Source of the DNA: Leishmania donovani
Lineage: Eukaryota > Euglenozoa > Kinetoplastea > Trypanosomatida > Trypanosomatidae
Reading direction: 5' to 3'
NCBI RefSeq assembly: GCF_000227135.1
Contig: NC_018259.1
Coordinates: 1,444,619-1,508,618, forward strand
DNA length: 64,000 nucleotides
A program made the position numbers and the translations under genes. Positions 58,701 through 64,000 of the stretch are shown in pieces; the stretch's first letter is position 1, and every line of letters begins with the position of its first letter. The notes under the pieces are model-generated. The model saw only the letters and a program-made list of their open reading frames with translations. It was not told the origin of the DNA and searched no databases.

Positions 58701-58873
58701 ACAGCCGGAAGATGAGGAACAACGCGCGCAAGCACAAGAACTTCAACACAACGGACCCCAACGTGCAGCAGCTCATCTCTCTCGGTGCGACGAAGCAGGA
58801 TGCAAAGACGGCACTACGTCGCAACAACGGAGACGCGAACGCCGCCGCTAAGATGCTGTTCAAGGTGAGCTAG
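55721..58873 (+). CDS. MyoXXI: Myosin XXI (unconventional myosin with C-terminal UBA domains)
   Basis: A 1050-aa motor protein. It has an SH3-like N-domain (MPERVSVNQEVYYFD), P-loop GESGSGKT at 157-164, switch I NDNSSRFGK at 216-224, switch II DIFGFE at 444-449, a relay region, and a converter ending GKTKVFLRAE. One weak IQ-like stretch (LHRCKPYLRRWIDELRERRR) follows, then a charged helix. The tail carries a CUE/UBA-like helix set (about 808-845), UBA 1 at about 955-995 (LASMGFDEPTG) and UBA 2 at 1012-1050 (LISLGATKQDAK). Class XXI is the kinetoplastid class known in Leishmania for flagellar base and membrane-traffic roles, lipid binding and calmodulin-dependent motility. The length agrees with the remembered 1051 aa of orthologues. 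Codon use is strongly G/C-ending, as expected of a well-expressed gene. Confidence 0.97.
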   Translation: MPERVSVNQEVYYFDTKSGWLRGTVKEVDGAKVTVEDNASQSAVKVAADNVHGYMSESYDIEDADLFHVSDLHVATLLHCVKDRFEKLHKQYSLMGEMVLSVNPFRLMPFNSEEERKEYLALPDPRMLPPHIWQVAHKAFNAVFVQGQGNQSIVISGESGSGKTENAKMLIAYLGQLSYMHSKNTSQRSIADKIDENLTWSNPVMESFGNARTVRNDNSSRFGKYIKLYFDPVSGVMVGGQTVTYLLERSRIIMQSPGERNYHIFYEMLAGLSPTEKQQLGGLKTAQDYKCLNGGNTFIRRGVDGKPLDDAHEFQMVRRALSMIGVPLETQNCMLRVLAAILHLMEVEFEPDNNDKAQIANGTPLATACALLCLDEAKVRECFLVRSKTSLVTILASKTEAEGLRNAFCKGLYVGMFDRLVEFVNAAIQPRVDCSDCKYVGLLDIFGFENFTRNSFEQICINYANESLQNHYNKYTFINDEEECRREGIQTPNIEFPDNSECVNMLDAKRVGIFSMLDEECNFKGGNTDRFTTNLWEEWAGRNPYFVKPKSTIPNQFGVNHYAAFVNYNTADWLEKNTDALKEDMYECVSESTDEFIRTLLSTEKSEARRKQTVAIRFQRQLTDLRSELESTETRFIRCIKPNMEASPSFLENLLAGSQLESAGVLQTISLKRQGYPVRRPLEQFCRYFYLVMSRTTASLFKQGRYSDASQDFLQRHQRLYSWAEPNYAVGKTKVFLRAEVWSALERLVLRRRAQLLHRCKPYLRRWIDELRERRRIEEQKRLEAARKLREAREAKAAGAANGVPAEKLQWVEEASNMFPDFDTDTLLDVAVEADTREEALSAILAIQADRLDKQTASGFMEVMAAANVRRGVINNFISADIKTVSALSRLQPEDMKSLGASEMEVVAITKKLAEQQGQRVKYQRLAEAIGTDSEHAAAGAVQRAEVARHQEDFDAKVQTLASMGFDEPTGRLVLAHYNGDVQRTAARLLYGVDSRKMRNNARKHKNFNTTDPNVQQLISLGATKQDAKTALRRNNGDANAAAKMLFKVS

Positions 58874-61800
58874 AAGAAAGGGAGGAGGGTGCGATTGCCG
58901 CAGGCGGTGAGGTAGCCGTATCCGAAGGGAACGAGCGAGAGAGAGAGAGAGAGACGGTGCGGGGGAGATGAATAGAGGGAGAGCGTCGTTTCCCCTCGCC
59001 TAGAGTCCTTAGCGCAATGCCGAGCTGCTTGTGCTTCTCTCACCGGAGACAGGTGGACAGCACGAGTGCACTCAGAAGCTGGCAAGTAGTGTCGGACGTG
59101 CTAGCGGAGAGCTGTGCACGCGCATGGTACCCCACCGTGACCGTTTTCTTTGAGGTCTTCTTGCCATGCCGGTGGCTGCCACTACCGGCCTCTCCTCCAA
59201 CATCGACGATCTGATGCCTCTTATTCTCCCGCGTTTCAGTGTGTATGTCTGCTGTCCTTTCCTCAGGTTGTGGTTTGTGCATTGTTGTTTTTGCGCTGGC
59301 TGTTGTGGCTGTTATCGGCTCCGCTGCGCTGGCGTACCATGACTGCGCCTTCTCTCTCTTTCTCTTACGGCGCGTGGGACGGTTGGTGAGGCCAGCTGCG
59401 CGATGCCTTTCATGGGCGCTGCTATTTCAGATGTACGGCAAGTATTTGCGAGTTGCCTTGTTTGAAACGCGCGACGCACAGGCAAGCAAGCAACTACCAT
59501 GTACAGTGACCGAGCCTTCCTGTGAATAATGTACACGCGAATGCACATGCCTGCCCGTGCGTGCGTGCGCATGTACTCGTCCTCGTGTGCATTCCCACTC
59601 TTTGCCTTCCTTGTTGTGTGCTCGTAGAGTTGCCCGCTTTTTTTTTTTTGCGACTTACATAAAAAAGGATGGCAGTGCCAGTTGTTTTCCTTTTTATATG
59701 CTTCCTGTGACTTTTTTCCCCATCCGTACCTTTGCGCAACGGCTGTAGTGGCCCCCCGCATGCACATGTCTCACTCTCCTTCGCCATCGCTGTCCACGTC
59801 CTCGCTTCATCAGCCCTTACCTTCCCATCCTTCGCTGCATCCCGGGCAGCTCTGCCGTGCACACATTTGAATAGTTGTGCTTGTTTTCTTGGTGGCTTCG
59901 TGTCTGTGCTTTCACCACCTCTCGTGATTCGCAGTTTCAATCCAGCGTGAGACTGCCATGTACAGTTGTTCTTCGGCTCCACATAAGGAGTCGCGGGCCC
60001 TTCTTTCACCTGCTCGCCTTCCCTCCGTTCTCAGTCTCTTTTCTCAGCTCCTTTCTCCACGCTGTGTACTGCCATCTCCGTCGTCCGTTCCGCCTCCCAC
60101 CATCCTCTGTTTGTTTTTGTGTTGTTCCTCGGCCACGCGCTCTCCTGCGTAGGGGTGCGCGTGACCCCTTTCTTCTCTTCCCTTTTTTTTGCTTTGACGC
60201 TCTCTGCGCTTGTCTGCCCCCTCCCCCCTCACACACACACGCACACCACCGCTTGGCAGACGTTGCTGTGTGCCCTCTCTGGATGTTGCCTGCACCGCGC
60301 TTCCGCCCGCCTTCTCTCATCGCCTGCCGGACTTGTTCCACTCTCGCCCTTCCCCTCGCGTAGTCCCCGGACCTTTTCGTCCCTCTTTCGTGGTGTTTTG
60401 CGCCCCACCCGCCCGCCTTTGTCTCGTGGGGTTTCGTTTCTCTCTCTGTGCGTGCATGCGCTCTGGAAGTCAGCGTCACGTGCCTCTGTCGGCCTCGTGG
60501 AGGCTGGACAAGGCGCCATGCGCCAGCGATTTGACAACGCTTGTGCGTCTGTGAGCTTGTCCTGTGTCGAGGCTGAGCACGGGTGCGAACAGCGCGACAG
60601 GCAACCAAGGATAGGTGTGCAGGAACGCGAAGGGCGCATCTTTCTTGTACGTAGCTGTTACTAGGCGGAGGCCCCGTGCTTGCCTGTGGGTCGGAATGTG
60701 GATGCGTTAGCGTGCTTGGGTGTGCCTGTACGAGACCAGCGTCACCGTCGAGAGGCTGATTAAGGGCGCTCGGCGAGGGCATTTCCCACACACTCAGGTG
60801 TGGGCTTCACTGGAGTGATGTAGAGACTCGCATCATGCTTTGGTTTTTTCGCCTGCTACCTTCTCCTCCATTCCACCTCAGCACCCACACACGCCTCTAC
60901 GTCCCTGTATACGCCTGTGCTCGGACGCCCACACCATCGTTCGATCATCTTTGTTTCGTTTTCGCCTCTCCCGTATTTTTTTCCCGTTGTATGTACTTGT
61001 TTGCCGTGAAGGCAGGCGCAGCATCTTCACAGACACGCAAGCGCAACCTCCATCCTCTTCGTCGCTGTGCGTGATCATTCGTGATGTCCATGGGGTCTGT
61101 TTGCAGCCGCTGGCACCACCACCACCTTATTTTTGTTCCCGTTGAGCCCTGACAAGGGTCGCCGTGAACGTCTGTCTTTTCATCTTCGCCGCCTGTCTGT
61201 CTCCACTGCGTCTTCTCTGTTTCCACACCGTCGACATGCCTTCCAGGTCGGCCCGCCTTTCCTCGAGGGCTTCTCTTTCAGTTTAGCCGCTGTCTCTGCA
61301 GGCGTCGATGCATGACGGCGTGCGTGTGCGCTTTTCCGTCCCTTTTTCGTCTGTGCTCACTTCTCTTCGGTCTTCTTTCTTCTGCCTCATGCGTGTCGCA
61401 TCTGTGCTCACACATGCACATGCGCGCATATATATATATATATATATATACATGTATTTGTGTGTGTGTGTGTGCGTGTGTTTGCTTGAATACCCGTCTG
61501 TCTCCATTTGTTCTTGGTCGGAGCTTGTCTTTGTGTGCATGTGCTACGGTAAAATGGCGTGTCGTCGCCTTCGCAGACGGCGACACCGGCGACGCAGCTA
61601 CCCCCTCGAAGCCCTGACCCCTCCCCTCTCCTTTCCTCGCCTCCGCTTCCCTTCTCGCCAAAGAAAGAAAGATAAAGGAGTATCGCTTTCAACGAGCTGC
61701 CTTGCCCATCCACAGCGTGCGCGCGAATGGTCCGGTGCGCCTTTGCCTCGGTGTGCGCGGCGTTTGTGTCTACTTGTGTGTACACTGGCGCCTGTGGGTC

Positions 61801-62492
61801 TTCGTACGTGTTGGTGTGGGCGCCAAGGGGAATGAGACGTATTTACGAGGTGAACAACAACAGATGGCGAAGAAACAGAGGACAACGCACATGCACACAC
61901 ATGCGAGAATGCAAAACTGCCCTACCGTGCGGTGTCACCGCGCCACTCAAAGGCGATGCGAGGGATAGGGGGGGGGGGCAGTCTTGCATGGCACGAGCGT
62001 CAGCTGGTCGCCGATCCCCACGCGGCCGCCTGCGCAGCTTCAGTATAGTATGTCACCCCTGCGTGACTGTGCATCATGCGCATTACCCAGTCATTTCAGC
62101 AGTGGGATCTGTCGCGCAGGGCATGCTTAGGCGCTGGTGTATGCGTGGGCGTTGCTCCCATGTCGCACTTTTACCCGCGCAAGCGCTTCCAGCAACATGG
62201 GTCTCTCTTACACGCCTCCGCTTCCACATTATCAGCGAGCTCTCCGTCGTTCATGGCGCAGCCTTTCAACTCGTCTTCTCGCTCCTCTTCTTTCTTTTTT
62301 TTTGCCATGTGGCAACCTCTGCGGTGTGCCGTCGCTGTGGTTTTGCTGATGCTGTGGGCACGCGTCATTGTCACAGTGCTTCGCGTGTACGCCACACACG
62401 CGCCCTGTCCGCGAAACAGTCGCACAAGATTCGCTCGTAGCAGAAGGGTCACGACGCCGCCGCTCTCTTGGGCGTCTCTCTGTTTGACTTTC
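58874..62492. other. Intergenic region without recognisable gene, 3.6 kb
   Basis: No gene supported on either strand. It contains GA-rich sequence just after the myosin stop, T-runs near 59638-59650, C/T tracts in 60000-60470, a (TA)11 run at 61429-61450 followed by TG units, and a G11 run at 61968-61978. Frames of 100-180 codons here follow the pyrimidine bias and show no domain. It could hold a noncoding RNA or a long 3' UTR. Confidence 0.5.
61429..61450. repeat. (TA)11 microsatellite
   Basis: Eleven TA units, followed shortly by a TG-rich run. Confidence 0.9.
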
Positions 62493-63578
62493 ATGGAGTT
62501 CCTCGGCCGGGAGGCGGCGGGGGTGGTCTCCATTGCGTGTAGTTCGGCTTCCACCACATCATTTGCCACCCTCTCAAGCCACGGGACCCTGTCTCTCTGG
62601 GACGTGCGCATTCCACGCAGGAACTACATGAAATTTCGCAATCCAAACAGCGCTGCCACCGCAGCGGCTTCTGAGCTGCGCTACCTGCACGACCGGCACG
62701 CTGCTGTCGCACTGTGCGGCAAGACTGTCCAACTGTTTGACACGCGCAAGTGCATTTCGTGCGTGTCCGAGTTTACTAGCGACAAGGAGTGCGTCGCCTT
62801 CTTGAGAGACGAGCCACCGCCGGACTCTACTACGACGCTGATTGTGGACGAGGATGGCGGCATGTTTGCATACGACATTGCAGACGGCACCCGGCCTCCC
62901 TACATCGAGGCGTACGTCTTTGGTCAGCAGGAGCGCTGCCCCTTGCCAAAAGGCAGCCGATTCGGATGTCTAACAAACTATTGTAGCGGGTTGCACTGTG
63001 TCGATCTTGCCCCTGGCGAAGACGGCACCGCTACACGGCTGCTCTTTGCTGTTGGAATGGACGGCGAAGGTGCCCTCTACAGCGGGGCCGACGACACGGG
63101 TTCCGTGCGCGTTGCGTTCTCCATTGCGCATGAGTCGTCGAGCTGCGGCAACGCGCCAATGGTGAACCCGCCGCTCGTCAACTGCACCGCCATCTGTGGT
63201 GCGCAAGTGGCCGTGGGGCGGGCCGACGGCATGTACTCTGTCTACGAGATTGAGCGGAGCGGGCTGGACGAGGCCATGGTGTCTCCCGGCCACGCCGTCA
63301 ACGGGCTGTGCTACGTGGACTGGGTGTCGCCGGAGGTGCTGCTGACAGTGTCGCTTTGCGGGGAGGTCACGGGATGGGCCGTCGGTGCATTCATGGCGGG
63401 CAGCAGCGCGGAGGCGGAAGAGGAGGCGGAGGGGCCGGAGGTGGTGGCAGCTCTTGCGCATCGAGAGGTGCCCGGCTGCCAGCTAGCGACGGTGAACTGC
63501 GCTGACCGGCTTGCTGGAACGCGCTACATCTTCGGTGATCATCTAGGCGGCGTGACGCTGGCTCAGCTGGATCTCTGA
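62493..63578 (+). CDS. WD40-like protein, 361 aa
   Basis: A 361-aa protein starting MEFLGREAAGVVS. Several blades are readable: SFATLSSHGTLSLWDVRIPRR (about 23-43), LHDRHAAVALCGKTVQLFDTRKCISCVSEF (about 62-95), LIVDEDGGMFAYDIADG, LLFAVGMDGEGALYSGADD, and VLLTVSLCGEVTGWAVGAF near the end, closed by FGDHLGGVTLAQLDL. Each has the Gly-His/Ser-Asp...W/F-D rhythm of WD repeats, giving about six to seven blades. An acidic loop of Glu/Ala (SSAEAEEEAEGPE) sits late in the chain. The frame is open 139 codons further upstream but that part crosses a pyrimidine tract and is rejected. Function unknown; the closest general match is a small WD40 scaffold protein. Confidence 0.75.
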   Translation: MEFLGREAAGVVSIACSSASTTSFATLSSHGTLSLWDVRIPRRNYMKFRNPNSAATAAASELRYLHDRHAAVALCGKTVQLFDTRKCISCVSEFTSDKECVAFLRDEPPPDSTTTLIVDEDGGMFAYDIADGTRPPYIEAYVFGQQERCPLPKGSRFGCLTNYCSGLHCVDLAPGEDGTATRLLFAVGMDGEGALYSGADDTGSVRVAFSIAHESSSCGNAPMVNPPLVNCTAICGAQVAVGRADGMYSVYEIERSGLDEAMVSPGHAVNGLCYVDWVSPEVLLTVSLCGEVTGWAVGAFMAGSSAEAEEEAEGPEVVAALAHREVPGCQLATVNCADRLAGTRYIFGDHLGGVTLAQLDL

Positions 63579-64000
63579 GCGGATGCGGCAACCTCTGCAG
63601 CCTATCTCTGTGTCTGTTGCGGGAACTAGTTGGGGGAAGGGGAGGGGAGGGGCTGCGTGTCTGGCGCACCTAGGCAGGTCGGGGCATGGTGTCTGCAGAG
63701 ATACCGCCAGGGTGCGCCGGGGAGACAAGCTGCGCGTCATTGACACGTTTTTGTAGTCGTGTCGCCGCGCAGTGTGCTTCTCCTTCGCTTCCTTTCCCGC
63801 TCCCCACGTGCCGATCTCACGCAGTGGATCGCTGTGCCGCAAATACGCGAGCGCGCGTTTCTGCTGTCTCTCTTGCCGCCTTCCCCCGATGACAGGCGGA
63901 TGGACACAACCCTTCGTGTGTGGCATCTCAGGGTCCAGTACATCCCCGCACCGTGCGGTAGGATGACTAGCAGCCCCGCTAACCCTTGCCAAATGCCGGC
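63579..64000. other. 3' flank at the window end
   Basis: No gene seen in the last 420 bases. GC-rich and G-rich just after the WD40 stop; otherwise unremarkable. Confidence 0.5.

Noticed and set aside
56312..58735. 807-codon minus-strand open frame
   Set aside because: It lies wholly inside myosin XXI; high GC at third positions leaves the antisense frame open. No domain is seen.
59150..60664. Several frames of 80-181 codons after myosin XXI
   Set aside because: All follow pyrimidine-tract composition (Ser/Pro/Leu/Phe/Cys) and overlap one another in different frames.
62076..62492. Frame extension of the last WD40 gene by 139 codons
   Set aside because: Contains a C/T-rich tract near 62271-62305 and a Ser/Phe-rich translation; the WD pattern begins only after 62493.

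Overview
The window reads as a kinetoplastid nuclear chromosome, very probably Leishmania. The closest match I can recall is the chromosome 32 block that carries myosin XXI, and the gapped, older-style assembly would fit a Viannia-type genome. All supportable genes lie on the + strand, none has an intron, and they are separated by 0.6-4 kb of pyrimidine-rich intergenic DNA full of CA/TA microsatellites and C/T tracts. This is the expected layout of one polycistronic transcription unit processed by spliced-leader trans-splicing and polyadenylation. No promoter, tRNA, rRNA, CRISPR array or autonomous mobile element is visible.

Region 1 (1-10 kb): the 3' end of a WD40-like gene (3-503), then a tandem cluster of 3-hydroxyisobutyryl-CoA hydrolase/enoyl-CoA hydratase-family genes. 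One copy is mostly lost in an 854-N gap (tail 2159-2524), one is almost complete (6360-7409), a tail fragment (7523-7825) is probably an assembly duplicate, and a diverged intact paralogue sits at 8861-9976. Both 99-N gaps are flanked by exact direct repeats of 344 and 317 bp, which suggests unmerged contig ends. Downstream, 10.1-11.4 kb lacks genes and pyrimidine tracts and may be a decayed retroposon of the SIDER type.

Region 2 (13-31 kb): a large zinc-ribbon protein; a putative mitochondrial protein with four cold-shock/OB-like repeats; a small basic CxxC protein; a folate/biopterin transporter (BT1) family member; a TMEM18 homologue; a small unknown protein; the wybutosine enzyme TYW3; and an enolase-fold protein that resembles mammalian ENO4 and has lost most catalytic residues.

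Region 3 (32-49 kb): two kinetoplast-DNA-associated HMG-like proteins about 2 kb apart, the CDK subunit CKS1, a membrane-anchored TPR protein, the H/ACA snoRNP assembly factor SHQ1, a Swd2/WDR82-like WD40 protein, two tandem cornichon-like membrane proteins and a zinc-ribbon coiled-coil protein.

Region 4 (50-64 kb): a 958-aa protein with an NFX1-type cysteine-rich segment, myosin XXI with its C-terminal UBA domains, 3.6 kb without a recognisable gene, and a final WD40-like protein. The neighbours do not form one pathway, which is normal for a trypanosomatid transcription unit. The shared themes are RNA and translation (TYW3, SHQ1, CSD protein), kinetoplast maintenance (the KAPs), membrane traffic (cornichons, myosin XXI) and gene-expression control (WDR82).
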